Assembly (NCBI RefSeq): GCF_014652895.1
Contig: NZ_BMZR01000002.1
Span: 617,203-681,202 of the forward strand
Origin: Psychrobacter glaciei
GTDB taxonomy: Bacteria; Pseudomonadota; Gammaproteobacteria; Pseudomonadales; Moraxellaceae
Length of the DNA stretch: 64,000 bases
Direction of reading: 5' to 3'
A program made the position numbers and the translations under genes. Below the pieces are notes generated by a model, which saw only the letters and a list, made by a program, of their open reading frames with translations, did no database searches and was not told the origin of the DNA. Within the stretch, counting starts at the first letter, position 1, and every line of letters starts with the position of its first letter. This document shows positions 7,943-17,541 of the stretch, piece by piece.

Positions 7943-9070
7943 ATGCGCTACGCATTTTTCATTACCATTTTTGCGCTATTGCAGCTGTTTAGTGTCGGCG
8001 CAGCTCTAAGCGTGCAATGGTGGCTACAGCCTTGGCAGACAGCAGGTTTGCAAACTTCGGTATGGGTCATCATATTCATTATTACCAACGGTTTGCTGCT
8101 ACTCAGTGTCAATAGAGCATTTGCCAATAGCTATCGCTGGATCAGTGGTTGGATGTTGGCCATGCACTTTATGCTATTGACGGCTTTAGTTACCAGCCTA
8201 TTTTATGGTGGCTATTGGTTAATCACATCGCTAACTGGTGACGTACTCGCTACACCGGCTACCGTCGATTTTGGGTTGCGCATATTAGCATTGGCAGTAT
8301 TTATCGGGTTGTTTGTTTACGCTCTATACAGTGCTTATGCGCCTGTGGTACGTGAGTTATCTATTGATATTGATAAGCCTTTGGCCAAGCCGCTACGTAT
8401 TGCGGTCGCTAGCGATTTGCATATCGGGAGATTGTTTGGGATTGGCGCAATAGATAGGCTGCATCGTCTTATTGTGCAGCATAAAGCAGACATATTGCTG
8501 ATGCCGGGCGATATCATGGATGACAATACACAGGCATTTACTGATTATAATATGGCAGAAAACTTGGCTGAGTTATGCAAAAGCCTGCCGTATGGGGTCT
8601 ATGCGACTTTAGGCAATCATGATTTATACGGGCATGAGCAGCCGATTGTCCAAGCGTTGCGTGCTGCTGGCGTGCAGTTATTAAATGACGAAGTCATACG
8701 CCTCACGCATCAAAGGCAAGCACTTTGGCTGATGGGACGCTTCGACAATCATAAGCGTCAGCGCGTCCCGACGACTGATCTATTGGCACAGGTTAATAGC
8801 GCTGAGCCGCTGATATTGTTAGACCACAGACCAAGTGATATTGCCGAGCACAGCCAAATGCCGATTGATTTGCAGCTCTCTGGGCATACCCATAACGGTC
8901 AGATATTCCCCGCCAACTTCATTGTCAGTGCTATCAACCGCTTGGGCTATGGCTATGAGGTCATCAATGACAGTCACTTTGTGGTGTCATCTGGTTACGG
9001 CTTTTGGGGCATTCCGTTTCGACTGGGCTCGCGCTCAGAGATTTGGCTCATCACCCTCACTGGTCAGTAG
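7943..9070 (+). CDS. Membrane-anchored metallophosphoesterase, copy 2 (YkuE/YaeI-like)
   Basis: The layout is the same as in the protein at 6713: about four N-terminal helices to residue 130, then the phosphoesterase motifs SDLHIGR, GDIMDDN, GNHDLYGHE and LSGHTHNGQIFP. The two proteins share many identical stretches (SAYAPVVREL versus NAYSPVVHRL, and the C-terminal PFRLG.RSEIWLITL). This is a tandem duplication that has diverged. The last 36 bp overlap the 3' end of the esterase gene on the opposite strand, so the two genes are convergent and overlapping. Substrate is unknown. Confidence 0.8.
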   Translation: MRYAFFITIFALLQLFSVGAALSVQWWLQPWQTAGLQTSVWVIIFIITNGLLLLSVNRAFANSYRWISGWMLAMHFMLLTALVTSLFYGGYWLITSLTGDVLATPATVDFGLRILALAVFIGLFVYALYSAYAPVVRELSIDIDKPLAKPLRIAVASDLHIGRLFGIGAIDRLHRLIVQHKADILLMPGDIMDDNTQAFTDYNMAENLAELCKSLPYGVYATLGNHDLYGHEQPIVQALRAAGVQLLNDEVIRLTHQRQALWLMGRFDNHKRQRVPTTDLLAQVNSAEPLILLDHRPSDIAEHSQMPIDLQLSGHTHNGQIFPANFIVSAINRLGYGYEVINDSHFVVSSGYGFWGIPFRLGSRSEIWLITLTGQ

Positions 9071-10330
9071 GTTTTGCACAAAACAAGCAAACGACTTGAT
9101 AATATAGTTTGTTTGATTGCCAAGACCCTGATGGACACTCATCAAGTTAATAAAACCATGCGGTGCGCCTAGTACTGTATAGGTTTCTATCTTAACGCCT
9201 TCTTTTTGCAAAAGCTCAGCATAAGCCAGTCCTTCATCTCGCAAGATATCTAATTCCGCAACGACGACATAGCTGGGACACAGGTGTGAGTTGTCACCCT
9301 GCATGACTGATATAAGAGGATGGGACTGCGTTAAACCACTGTGCTGAGTGTAGGCAGTATTAAAGACATTTGCATCGTTGTGATCGAGCAGCAAGCCTTC
9401 ACCATAAAGCTCCCAACTCGGATATTCAGCCTCATAATCAGTGACAGGGTATAGCGGCAATTGTGCTAAAGGTCGCGGCAAATCAGCCAGTGATTTTTTA
9501 AAGGTATTATTGGCTTTTTTAGCAGTCTCAGTAGCTTGATTGTTATCTTGCCATAACGCCTCAATAGGCTTGATAACCTGCTGCGCCACCAGTGCTGCCA
9601 AGCAACCACCTGCACTATCACCAGACAATACGATGCGCGATGGCAATGCACCAAGTGACTGAGAATGTTCAGCCAGCCAAGCATACGCTGCTAGACAATC
9701 TTTAAGAGCTGTTGGCGCTGGATATTCAGGAGCCATGCGATAGTCGACACTCACGACTGCCCAGCCAGTTTGGGCACAGACCGTATGACAAAACTCATGA
9801 TGCGTGTCGATATCGCCAATACAAAACCCGCCGCCATGAAAAAACAGCATGGCGACTTCATCCGTACTTTTTCCCTCGTTATTCTGCTTCGACTGCTGGT
9901 AGCAGCGCACGGTCATATCACCACCATCCGCATTGGCAATGGTCTTATCTTGCCAGCTGACGGCATTCTCTGAATTTCCTGAGGCCTCCGCATTTTGTTG
10001 CCAAACGCTAGGTGCTTGCAACGACACCGCATCTGTACCAAATTTCTGCCGTAGGTTGGGTAGCTTATCCAGTGCTAACGGGCGCTTGAGCTTATTACTG
10101 ACCGCAAGTATCAGGCGCAGATGGGCGTCAGCAAGGGGATATTGCTCCGCTGTAGACGCTTTTAATTGGTGATTAACTCGTTCGAGTAGCGGCGTTGGCA
10201 GATTATCCAATCCTTTTAGCGTATGGTGCAAAATATGATGCTGGTGCACATTTTTAGCGGCTGTCTTTTTTACGGTCTTAAGCGTTTTTGTCAATAAAGC
10301 ATTGAGCGATGGCACTGGTAAAATAGGCAT
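9035..10330 (-). CDS. Alpha/beta hydrolase of the hormone-sensitive-lipase (HSL) group
   Basis: The catalytic domain has the HSL-group oxyanion motif HGGGF (in FFHGGGFCIGD), the nucleophile motif GDSAGG, the acid in AELDILRDEG and the histidine in GAPHGF. These are the complete Ser-Asp-His elements of family IV esterases. A helical N-terminal region of about 100 residues and an extra segment around residues 235-260 make the 431-residue protein longer than the usual 310-350. No signal peptide is visible, so it is probably cytoplasmic. It should hydrolyse short or medium acyl esters. Its 3' end overlaps the convergent metallophosphoesterase gene. Confidence 0.85.
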   Translation of the reverse strand: MPILPVPSLNALLTKTLKTVKKTAAKNVHQHHILHHTLKGLDNLPTPLLERVNHQLKASTAEQYPLADAHLRLILAVSNKLKRPLALDKLPNLRQKFGTDAVSLQAPSVWQQNAEASGNSENAVSWQDKTIANADGGDMTVRCYQQSKQNNEGKSTDEVAMLFFHGGGFCIGDIDTHHEFCHTVCAQTGWAVVSVDYRMAPEYPAPTALKDCLAAYAWLAEHSQSLGALPSRIVLSGDSAGGCLAALVAQQVIKPIEALWQDNNQATETAKKANNTFKKSLADLPRPLAQLPLYPVTDYEAEYPSWELYGEGLLLDHNDANVFNTAYTQHSGLTQSHPLISVMQGDNSHLCPSYVVVAELDILRDEGLAYAELLQKEGVKIETYTVLGAPHGFINLMSVHQGLGNQTNYIIKSFACFVQNLLTSEGDEPNL

Positions 10331-10754
10331 AAACCCTCTCTTGTAATCGATGTTTAAACAAAATTAGTCGGCTTTATAAGTGAACGATTAATATAGCAGT
10401 TAATCATAAGATTTATACTAAATTCAAATCTATCTTAAAAGCTCGTCACCATAAAGCTAAGCATGGCTCGATGACAAAAATATAATCATGTCTCCCCGTT
10501 ATTTATCGCAGCATTTATTGCGTTATTGACAATAATCCTTATGCTCTGCAATGATTTATCTGGCTAAAGCGAAAAATTCCTCATATTAGGCTTGAAATTT
10601 ATGGTCATCACCTTTATCAAGCAGCTATTGAAGCGCATTTAAAAAAGAATGAACAAAAACAGTTAGGCCATTAATAAAAGCACAATGATCAGCCCTTGGT
10701 CGGTTTGTTGTGCCTTAAAACCAACCATTATATTAATAATCCTAAGGAGCTACC
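10331..10754. other. Intergenic region between esterase and grpE
   Basis: This 424-bp region carries the divergent promoters of the esterase and grpE. A possible heat-shock promoter begins at 10591 (listed separately). I see no small gene or clear hairpin in it. Confidence 0.5.
10591..10618 (+). promoter_or_regulatory. Possible sigma-32 promoter of grpE
   Basis: CTTGAAA at 10591-10597 is an exact sigma-32 -35 box. The downstream match (CACCTTTA at 10609) is only moderate and the spacer is 11, shorter than usual. It lies about 140 bp before grpE. Confidence 0.3.
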
Positions 10755-11354
10755 ATGAGCGAGCAGAATACGAACCAAGAATCTCTTGAGCAAAATGTGT
10801 CACATGACAATATTGACCACGATGAGAGTATTTTAGAAGAAACCTTGAAAGAGTTTGATCCACAGAATAACTCAGGTGAAGAGATGACGATCGAAAATGA
10901 CATCAATCTTGACACTTTTAAAGCCCGTATCGCTGAGCTAGAAGGCGAAGTAAAGCAAGCTAAAGAAGGCACCGCACGTGCCAATGCTGAAGCTTATAAC
11001 GCGCAAAAACGTATGGAACAAGAAGCGGATAAAAGCAAAAAATTCGCCCTACAGAAATTTGCTAAAGAGCTACTGGACATCGTTGATAATTTAGAGCGTG
11101 CCATGGAAAACGCTGATGCCAATGACCCAGTCGCTGAAGGCGTTCAATTAACGCACAAAGCGCTATTAGCACTACTAACCAAAAATGGCGTAGAAGTCGT
11201 TGAACCTCAAGGTGAGAAATTCAACGCTGACTTTCATGAAGCGGTAGGCATTGATCCAGACGCCGAAGCAGATACCGTCGGTACGGTACTACAAAAAGGC
11301 TATAGCTTGAATGGTCGTCTGTTGCGCCCAGCGATGGTTCGTGTCGGTCAATAA
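10755..11354 (+). CDS. grpE: Nucleotide exchange factor GrpE
   Basis: GrpE drives ADP release from DnaK. The protein has the expected order: an acidic disordered N-terminus (residues 1-55), a long coiled-coil helix (about 55-120), and the C-terminal beta domain with the family signature around FHEAVGIDPDAEADTVGTVLQKGYSLNGRLLRPAMVRV. At 199 residues it has the usual length. AAGGAG lies six bases before the ATG. dnaK follows 250 bp downstream with its own candidate heat-shock promoter. Confidence 0.97.
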   Translation: MSEQNTNQESLEQNVSHDNIDHDESILEETLKEFDPQNNSGEEMTIENDINLDTFKARIAELEGEVKQAKEGTARANAEAYNAQKRMEQEADKSKKFALQKFAKELLDIVDNLERAMENADANDPVAEGVQLTHKALLALLTKNGVEVVEPQGEKFNADFHEAVGIDPDAEADTVGTVLQKGYSLNGRLLRPAMVRVGQ

Positions 11355-11470
11355 TATTTGAGCTGATATCGTCTAAAGCAGTAACGCTTTAAGTCATCGG
11401 TTTATTATATAAGTGGTGAACAATCAGTTTTTAACTGTGCTAAACCTCATTATTAGTAAGGGTTTTCACA

Positions 11471-11506
11471 AAAAGTCACACAAAAGACAGTTTTTGCGTG
11501 GCTTTT
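11471..11506. terminator. Hairpin between grpE and dnaK (possible terminator)
   Basis: Two 15-nt arms (11471-11485 and 11492-11506) pair at 14 positions, counting one G-U, around a six-base loop. The 3' arm ends in four T. It could end grpE transcripts before the dnaK promoter. Confidence 0.4.
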
Positions 11507-11508
11507 GA

Positions 11509-11537
11509 CTTGAAAAAATTAATAAGCAAACCGATAT
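11509..11537 (+). promoter_or_regulatory. Sigma-32-type heat-shock promoter of dnaK
   Basis: CTTGAAA at 11509-11515 is followed after 14 bp by ACCGATAT (11530-11537), which matches 5 of 7 defined positions of the CCCCATNT -10 box. Position and spacing fit a heat-shock promoter for dnaK. Confidence 0.6.
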
Positions 11538-11610
11538 ATAGCAACAAGTGACCAACTATGGTCTGAACATATAAGTATTTATATTTAAAACAAATTAGGA
11601 GCATTTGATT

Positions 11611-13551
11611 ATGGGTAAAGTAATTGGTATTGATTTAGGTACAACGAACTCATGTGTAGCAGTAATGGAAGGTGACAAAGTTAAAGTCATCGAAAATGCT
11701 GAAGGTACGCGTACCACACCATCGATCGTTGCCTATAAAGACGACGAAATTTTGGTTGGTCAGTCAGCCAAGCGTCAAGCCGTCACCAACCCAAACAACA
11801 CCTTGTTTGCGATTAAGCGTCTGATCGGTCGTCGTTTTGATGACAAAGTCGTGCAAAAAGACATCGGCATGGTGCCTTACAAAATCGCTAAAGCAGACAA
11901 TGGCGATGCATGGGTAGAAGTCAACGGTAAAAAACTAGCACCACCACAGGTTTCTGCTGAAATCTTGAAAAAAATGAAAAAAACAGCAGAAGATTATCTT
12001 GGTGAAAGCGTGACTGAAGCAGTCGTAACTGTACCTGCTTACTTCAATGACTCACAGCGTCAAGCCACTAAAGATGCGGGTAAAATCGCTGGTCTTGATG
12101 TAAAACGTATCATCAACGAGCCAACCGCTGCTGCACTTGCCTATGGCATGGACAAAAAGCAAGGCGATAGCACTGTTGCTGTATATGACTTGGGTGGTGG
12201 TACTTTTGACGTATCAATCATCGAAATCGCTGACGTCGATGGCGAGCAGCAGTTCGAAGTACTAGCAACCAACGGTGATACATTCCTTGGTGGTGAAGAC
12301 TTTGACTCAGCATTGATTGACTTCTTAGTAGACGAGTTCAAAAAAGACCAAGACGTCAACCTAAAAGGTGACTCATTGGCAATGCAGCGTCTAAAAGAAG
12401 CGGCAGAAAAAGCGAAAATTGAATTATCAAGTGCCCAAAGCACCGAAGTAAACTTGCCGTATATCACTGCCGATAGCAATGGTCCTAAGCATTTGGTTGT
12501 GACCATCAGCCGCTCAAAACTAGAGAGCTTAACGGAAGCGCTAGTACAACGTACCATGGGTCCTTGTAAAATTGCCCTTGAAGATGCTGGCATAAAAATC
12601 GGCGACATCGATGACGTTATCCTAGTTGGTGGTCAGACTCGTATGCCACTGGTACAGCAAAAAGTACAAGAATTCTTCGGTCAAGAGCCACGTAAAGACG
12701 TGAACCCTGACGAAGCAGTAGCAGCTGGTGCAGCCATTCAAGGCGCGGTATTGTCTGGTGAAAAAACGGACGTATTGCTACTTGATGTGACGCCATTGAC
12801 CCTTGGTATCGAAACGATGGGCGGTGTCATGACGCCAGTTATCGAGAAAAACACCATGATTCCTACTAAGAAATCACAGGTATTCTCAACCGCTGAAGAC
12901 AACCAGCCAGCAGTAACGATTCAGGTATATCAAGGTGAGCGCAAAATCGCTAACCAAAACAAACAGCTTGGTCGTTTTGATTTGACGGACATTCCACCAG
13001 CACCACGTGGTCTACCACAAATTGAAGTGTCTTTTGACATCAACGCTGACGGTATCATGAACATCTCAGCAACGGATAAAGGTACTGGTAAAGCGCAAAG
13101 TATCCAGATCAAAGCGGATTCTGGCTTGTCGGACGAAGAAGTTGAACAAATGGTTCGTGATGCAGAAGCCAATGCTGCTGAAGATGAGAAATTCGCTAAC
13201 CTAGCGCAAGTACGCAACGAAGCAGATGGTCGCATCCATGCCGTACAAAAAGCGCTGAAAGAAGCAGCAGATAAAGTGACTGATGAAGAAAAATCAACAG
13301 TAGAAACGGCTATCACTGAGCTTGAAACAGCGGCTAAAGAAGATGACCATGATGACATCAAAGCCAAGCTTGAAGCATTAGACAATGCTTTCTTACCAAT
13401 CAGCCAAAAAATCTATGCTGATGCAGGTGCTGGCGCTGAAGGTATGGATCCAAGCCAATTCCAAGAAGGCGCGGATGCTGCTGATGGCAACCAAGCTGAT
13501 GACGACGTGGTTGACGCTGAGTTCACTGAAGTAGACGAAGATAAGAAGTAG
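11611..13551 (+). CDS. dnaK: Chaperone protein DnaK (Hsp70)
   Basis: DnaK binds exposed hydrophobic peptides in an ATP cycle with DnaJ and GrpE. The ATPase domain carries GIDLGTTNS, the phosphate loop [11 protein letters not shown] and VGGQTRMP. The linker motif is [12 protein letters not shown], followed by the substrate-binding beta domain and a helical lid. The C-terminus is acidic and ends in EVDEDKK. Length (646 residues) is typical. The ATG at 11611 is chosen over a TTG six bases earlier because [10 protein letters not shown] is the conserved start and AGGAG lies nine bases upstream. dnaJ is not adjacent: a terminator follows dnaK. Confidence 0.98.
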   Translation: MGKVIGIDLGTTNSCVAVMEGDKVKVIENAEGTRTTPSIVAYKDDEILVGQSAKRQAVTNPNNTLFAIKRLIGRRFDDKVVQKDIGMVPYKIAKADNGDAWVEVNGKKLAPPQVSAEILKKMKKTAEDYLGESVTEAVVTVPAYFNDSQRQATKDAGKIAGLDVKRIINEPTAAALAYGMDKKQGDSTVAVYDLGGGTFDVSIIEIADVDGEQQFEVLATNGDTFLGGEDFDSALIDFLVDEFKKDQDVNLKGDSLAMQRLKEAAEKAKIELSSAQSTEVNLPYITADSNGPKHLVVTISRSKLESLTEALVQRTMGPCKIALEDAGIKIGDIDDVILVGGQTRMPLVQQKVQEFFGQEPRKDVNPDEAVAAGAAIQGAVLSGEKTDVLLLDVTPLTLGIETMGGVMTPVIEKNTMIPTKKSQVFSTAEDNQPAVTIQVYQGERKIANQNKQLGRFDLTDIPPAPRGLPQIEVSFDINADGIMNISATDKGTGKAQSIQIKADSGLSDEEVEQMVRDAEANAAEDEKFANLAQVRNEADGRIHAVQKALKEAADKVTDEEKSTVETAITELETAAKEDDHDDIKAKLEALDNAFLPISQKIYADAGAGAEGMDPSQFQEGADAADGNQADDDVVDAEFTEVDEDKK

Positions 13552-13566
13552 TACCAAATCCAAAAA

Positions 13567-13662
13567 CGCGATTAGCTGCGTCAAACTCGCTTAGTCTACT
13601 CAATGTAGTACTTACGCTCTTTTTCCTTGCTACTCAAGTTTTTGAAAATGGTAGAATCGATA
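13567..13662 (+). repeat. Dispersed repeat family B, degenerate copy B3
   Basis: This 96-bp stretch, 16 bp after the dnaK stop, shares order and sequence with copy B1 (14645-14751): CTGCGT, CTCGCTT, CCTTG and GAATCGATA blocks appear in the same sequence. Its termini are eroded. Confidence 0.5.
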
Positions 13663-13674
13663 AGCAGTTAAATT

Positions 13675-13705
13675 AAAAAACGCATCCTTCGGGGTGCGTT
13701 TTTTT
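13675..13705. terminator. Rho-independent terminator of dnaK
   Basis: A 7-bp stem with a TTCG tetraloop (CGCATCC at 13681 and GGGTGCG at 13692) is followed by seven T. A run of A on the left makes it potentially bidirectional, so it could also stop transcripts arriving from bioC. Confidence 0.85.
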
Positions 13706-13746
13706 ATGGCTATAATTTCTGTTAGTAGGGTCTGTTGAACATTCAA

Positions 13747-13788
13747 ATATCAGCAATACCGTCGCGTTTTTAGGATGTTTTGACTATA
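13747..13788 (+). repeat. Dispersed repeat family A, half copy A4
   Basis: These 42 bp match the right end of copy A1 (21669-21710) with about three differences and end in GACTATA, 8 bp from the bioC stop codon. The left half of the element is absent. Confidence 0.65.
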
Positions 13789-13796
13789 TGGCTGAT

Positions 13797-14606
13797 TTAG
13801 GGTTTAAACGCACTCACAGTCAGTACTTCATAAGTCAAATTAACGCAAGACTGACCATCTTCGTTTTGTGCAGAAAAATGCTGCCAATAATCTGACTCAA
13901 ATTGTTGTAAACGCGCTTTCGTCCATCTGAAAGGTTGTGTGTTCCTTGACGATACTTGCGTTTGACTGGTTGAGACACCCGTCAGTTTCATATGCTTCAA
14001 CACAGCATAAGGGTTGATAAATGGTAAGTCGAAACGCTCAATTGAAAGCTCGATATGCTCGAAATCAGCATTCGTCAATGCTGACTGCCACTCAGTGATA
14101 TCTGGGTAATCAAGGCCTTGACCAGTTAGCGCTTTAATTTGCAAAAAATTATTGGGCGTAAAGGTGCTGAAGAGGAGTTGACCTCCAGTCTGTAGACGCT
14201 GTGCTGATTGCGTGACAAAATTCAACGGATTATCAAACCACTGCACTGCATTGGCACTGACTATCAAGCTGTGTATTCCTTCCAAGTCCATGGTTTCAGC
14301 ATCGCCAATCGCTATGTCAGCCGTTGGTAAAATTGATTGCAAGGTAGCTGCTTGTTCAGCGCACAATTCATTGATCAGCCAGTACTGGCTTTGTATATGC
14401 TCAGCCAGTAGTCGTGTCATTTGACCTGTGCCCGCACCGACTTCTAATACACTGCTTTGTTTGGTATGAGCAATATTTTCTAGTAAATACTGACAGACTG
14501 TCTGCTGAATACTGGCATGCTGGTCATAGTCGCTGGCACTGGCAAAATGGCGAGCGATGGTTTGTTTCCTAGCGCTAAAACTATCAGGTGTAACGAGAAT
14601 TTCCAT
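13797..14606 (-). CDS. bioC: Malonyl-ACP O-methyltransferase BioC
   Basis: BioC methylates malonyl-ACP with SAM so that the fatty acid cycle can build the pimeloyl chain of biotin. The N-terminal segment ARHFASASDYDQHASIQ is characteristic of BioC. The SAM-binding motif VLEVGAGTGQMT and the later VSANAVQWF segment follow in order. The ATG at 14606 gives 269 residues; a TTG at 14633 would add nine residues, and neither start has a clear ribosome binding site. It lies downstream of bioF on the same strand, with a 108-bp dispersed repeat in the gap. A bioH or bioD gene is not in the window. Confidence 0.85.
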   Translation of the reverse strand: MEILVTPDSFSARKQTIARHFASASDYDQHASIQQTVCQYLLENIAHTKQSSVLEVGAGTGQMTRLLAEHIQSQYWLINELCAEQAATLQSILPTADIAIGDAETMDLEGIHSLIVSANAVQWFDNPLNFVTQSAQRLQTGGQLLFSTFTPNNFLQIKALTGQGLDYPDITEWQSALTNADFEHIELSIERFDLPFINPYAVLKHMKLTGVSTSQTQVSSRNTQPFRWTKARLQQFESDYWQHFSAQNEDGQSCVNLTYEVLTVSAFKP

Positions 14607-14644
14607 AGATCTTATTACATCCAATTGAGCCAATTATCGATCGA

Positions 14645-14751
14645 TATAGTCATTCCATTATAAAAATATTACTGCGTTAACCTCGCTTGAAGTATTAAAT
14701 ATACATCTACGTTCGGTTGCCTTGTACTACTTTTAAATTGAATCGACTATA
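14645..14751 (+). repeat. Dispersed repeat family B, copy B1
   Basis: This 107-bp element is bounded by TATAGTC (14645-14651) and GACTATA (14745-14751). It aligns almost without gaps to the reverse complement of copy B2 (42268-42375), sharing TACAAGGC and ACCGA/ACG blocks. It fills the bioF-bioC intercistronic gap. Confidence 0.75.
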
Positions 14752-14782
14752 GTAGGACCATGGTCCTTGCTAGATAGTGGAA

Positions 14783-16015
14783 TTATAACTGTTGTATTAG
14801 CCGTTCACAGTCTTCGTTGGTTAGTTTGGCATTCATGACTAAGCGAATACGCGCGGTGTTTGCAGGAACGGTAGGTGGTCTGATGGGCAATGCGTAAAAC
14901 CCTGCGGCCTGTAACTGTTTTGCTTTAGCAAGCGCACACGCATTGTCGCCCAATATATAGGGGATAATAGGTGAATCATAGCTTATGTTTTGAGAAGTTG
15001 GCGATGCGCGGTGTTGTTGGTCGATGGCTCGACTAAGCTTGATAGAGATCTGCGCCAGATGTGTGCGTTGGTGGGTCAAGTTTGGCATTTTTGCTAAAAT
15101 AAATCGGGTCCATGCGTGATTGATCGGTGGCAATGCAGTACTAAAAATCAGCGGACGCATGGCATTGATCAGCCATTGTTTGACGACCTCATCACACATG
15201 ATATAAGCGCCAACTGACGCAAACGCTTTACCAAACGTCCCCACCAAATAATCAATATCTGCTAACGTGTGTGTTTCTTCCGCTAGTCCCAAGCCAGTGT
15301 CACCTAACACACCAATGGCATGAGCCTCGTCAACATATAGCTCAATGCGAGCATCTTTGGCTTTTAATTGTACCAATTGAAGTAAGTCAGCACGGTCACC
15401 ATCCATACTAAAAACACTCTCGGTGACAATAATAATGCGTTCAACCGTTTCATCTGCTTGCTCGATAAATCTGGCTAAATGCTCGTAATCATTGTGACGG
15501 TAACGACGATAGGTGACCAGTTTGCTTTGGCTGAGACGCATCCCATCAATAATACTGGCATGTACCAGCTTGTCAGCCAAAATAAGTGTCTTAACTGGCA
15601 AAGATGTTAATGCTGGCAATATACCAAGATTGGCATGATAGCCGCTGTTTAATACCAGCACCGATTTTGAAGCGGATAAGTTTTGCTTGTCAGTTGCATT
15701 TTGATACCAGCTTTGCAATTCAGACTCTAATGCTTGCAACTGTGTATCGTTGCCAGTAAGTAACCGCGAGGAAGTGGCACTCATCTTTGGTCGTTGCGCC
15801 ACTGGTAACCGATCTATTTGCTTGAGAAACTCGCCTTGTAACTCTGTATCGCTACCCAAGCCTAAATAGTCATTACTGGCGATATTCAGCAGTGTCTTAC
15901 CTTGGCTGACCACATAACGTCCTTGATGTTCTAAGCTTGGTAAACTGCGGTATTGCTGCTGAGACTTCATATGCGTCAATGATTCTTGCAGTTGCACCAC
16001 GATAGAACTTGTCAT
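14783..16015 (-). CDS. bioF: 8-amino-7-oxononanoate synthase BioF
   Basis: BioF is a PLP enzyme that condenses pimeloyl-ACP with L-alanine in biotin synthesis. The protein shows the alpha-oxoamine synthase pattern: SNDYLGL near residue 47, LNSGYHANLG near 123, the DEAHAIG motif near 229 and the PLP lysine in GTFGKAF (K263). Length is 410 residues, slightly above the usual 385-400, with an asparagine- and lysine-rich insert near residues 104-116. It leads the bioF-bioC pair on the minus strand. Confidence 0.93.
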   Translation of the reverse strand: MTSSIVVQLQESLTHMKSQQQYRSLPSLEHQGRYVVSQGKTLLNIASNDYLGLGSDTELQGEFLKQIDRLPVAQRPKMSATSSRLLTGNDTQLQALESELQSWYQNATDKQNLSASKSVLVLNSGYHANLGILPALTSLPVKTLILADKLVHASIIDGMRLSQSKLVTYRRYRHNDYEHLARFIEQADETVERIIIVTESVFSMDGDRADLLQLVQLKAKDARIELYVDEAHAIGVLGDTGLGLAEETHTLADIDYLVGTFGKAFASVGAYIMCDEVVKQWLINAMRPLIFSTALPPINHAWTRFILAKMPNLTHQRTHLAQISIKLSRAIDQQHRASPTSQNISYDSPIIPYILGDNACALAKAKQLQAAGFYALPIRPPTVPANTARIRLVMNAKLTNEDCERLIQQL

Positions 16016-16303
16016 ATTGATGTCTTCCTTAATCTTATTTTTGACTTTTTAACATTCATTGACTGCCTGATAAGTAGGAAGTATTGCACAAATCGGCTAC
16101 TTGTAACAAAAAATTTCATATCTCGACCTTTGTAACCCATAGGCTGACAAACGCTTGCAAATCTTAACTCTGATGCCATCAAACACAGACAGACTGTATG
16201 AAATACTTTGTTACTATATATTCATCGTTAGCAAGCAGGGCGATGAGGCTTAGAAAGCCATTAAGAATAACTTGCTTGCCCATATAAGTTAAAGGAGCTA
16301 ATA

Positions 16304-16849
16304 ATGAAAACTCTACAAAAAACTCTATTTGCACTAGCAGCTGGTTCTTTACTAACGGTCAGTGCACAAGCAGCCGTCTCTTATGGTAACGGTTATACCG
16401 GTCAGCCATACGTTGGTGTTAAAGTCGGTCAATTCGATCTAGACGTCGATAATGCTGATGATCCAACGGCCTATGGTGTATACGGTGGCTATAACTTCGA
16501 TCCTAACTTCGGTGTTGAAGCAGAGTACGTCGGTTCAGATGATGCTGATTACAGAAACGGTGATCTCGATGCCAAGACTTATGGCGCTTACGGTACTTAC
16601 CGTTATGCCTTCCCAAATACGGGACTATACGCTAAAGGCAAACTTGGTGTCGCCAAAACTGAAGTAGAAGGTGACTATACTGTTGGTCCAGTTAGAGTGT
16701 CAAACTCTACTAGTGACACAGGTATCGCTGGTGGTGTTGGTCTTGGATATTCAGTAAACCCTGACTTCGGTGTTGAGGCTGAATACTCAATGATGGACAG
16801 TGATGTCGATGCTAAGTTGTTAACCGTTGGCGCACATCTTAAGTTCTAA
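16304..16849 (+). CDS. Small outer-membrane beta-barrel porin, paralogue 1 of 3
   Basis: A signal peptide (MKTLQKTLFALAAGSLLTVSAQA) is followed by an eight-strand OmpA-like barrel of the OMP_b-brl type: alternating aromatic and polar residues, YVGVKVGQFDLD at the start, and a C-terminal F (GAHLKF) that is the usual sorting signal for BAM insertion. The mature size of about 158 residues fits an 8-strand barrel with no periplasmic domain. AAGGAG precedes the ATG. The next gene encodes a very similar protein, so this is a recent tandem duplication. Function could be structural or small-solute related. Confidence 0.85.
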   Translation: MKTLQKTLFALAAGSLLTVSAQAAVSYGNGYTGQPYVGVKVGQFDLDVDNADDPTAYGVYGGYNFDPNFGVEAEYVGSDDADYRNGDLDAKTYGAYGTYRYAFPNTGLYAKGKLGVAKTEVEGDYTVGPVRVSNSTSDTGIAGGVGLGYSVNPDFGVEAEYSMMDSDVDAKLLTVGAHLKF

Positions 16850-16877
16850 ATCTCAGATAGATTCATGATAGAAGGAA

Positions 16878-16903
16878 GAAATGGTCAGTCTACTGGTCGT
16901 TTC
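16878..16903 (+). terminator. Weak hairpin after porin 1
   Basis: Two 12-nt arms pair fully if three G-U pairs are allowed, with a two-base loop that must open slightly. No T-run follows, so read-through into the second porin is likely. Confidence 0.3.
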
Positions 16904-16959
16904 TTACCCCAATAATTCATATAAAAGCAATTAAAAAAAGACGATATTAGGAGAACACA

Positions 16960-17514
16960 ATGAAAATTCTACAAAAAACATTACTTGCACTAGCCGCTGG
17001 TTCTTTAGTAAGCATGGGTGCACAAGCCGCCGTTTCTTATGGCAACGGTTATACTGGGCAGCCGTACATCGGTGCTAAAGTCGGTCAGTTTGACCTAGAC
17101 GTAGACGGCGCTGATGATCCAACCGCTTATGGTGTATACGGTGGCTATAATTTCGATCCTAACTTCGGTGTCGAAGCAGAATATGTCGGCTCAGACGACG
17201 CGGATTATCGCGGCGGTGATATCGATGCTAAGAGCTACGGCGCATACGGTACTTACCGTTATCAGTTCCCTAATACTGGCTTATATGCCAAAGGTAAACT
17301 AGGGGTCGCTAAAACTGAGATAGAAGGTGACTTCACCCGCAATATCGGCAACACTGAAGTCAGAACTGAGACTTATTCAGAAAGTGATACCAGTCTTGCT
17401 GGTGGTGTAGGCCTTGGTTATTCAGTGAATCCTAATTTCAGCGTCGAAGCTGAATACGACAAGCTAGGTAGCGATGCTGATCTTATGACGGTTGGTGCAC
17501 AGCTAAAGTTCTAA
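16960..17514 (+). CDS. Small outer-membrane beta-barrel porin, paralogue 2 of 3
   Basis: The protein is nearly identical to paralogue 1 through residue 125 (signal peptide, AVSYGNGYTGQPY, YGVYGGYNFDPNFGVEAEYVGSD). It then differs by a longer, charged loop around residues 125-145 (FTRNIGNTEVRTETYSES), which should be an extracellular loop between late strands. It ends in GAQLKF. Such loop divergence between otherwise identical barrels is what phage or antibody selection would produce, although that is inference. AGGAG precedes the ATG, and a strong terminator follows. Confidence 0.85.
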   Translation: MKILQKTLLALAAGSLVSMGAQAAVSYGNGYTGQPYIGAKVGQFDLDVDGADDPTAYGVYGGYNFDPNFGVEAEYVGSDDADYRGGDIDAKSYGAYGTYRYQFPNTGLYAKGKLGVAKTEIEGDFTRNIGNTEVRTETYSESDTSLAGGVGLGYSVNPNFSVEAEYDKLGSDADLMTVGAQLKF

Positions 17515-17541
17515 ATGATTGCTAGTTAATTATAGAATAAG

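Noticed and set aside
12141..12608. Long open frame on the minus strand inside dnaK
   Set aside because: It is a shadow of dnaK; no start signal, and the dnaK protein is certain.
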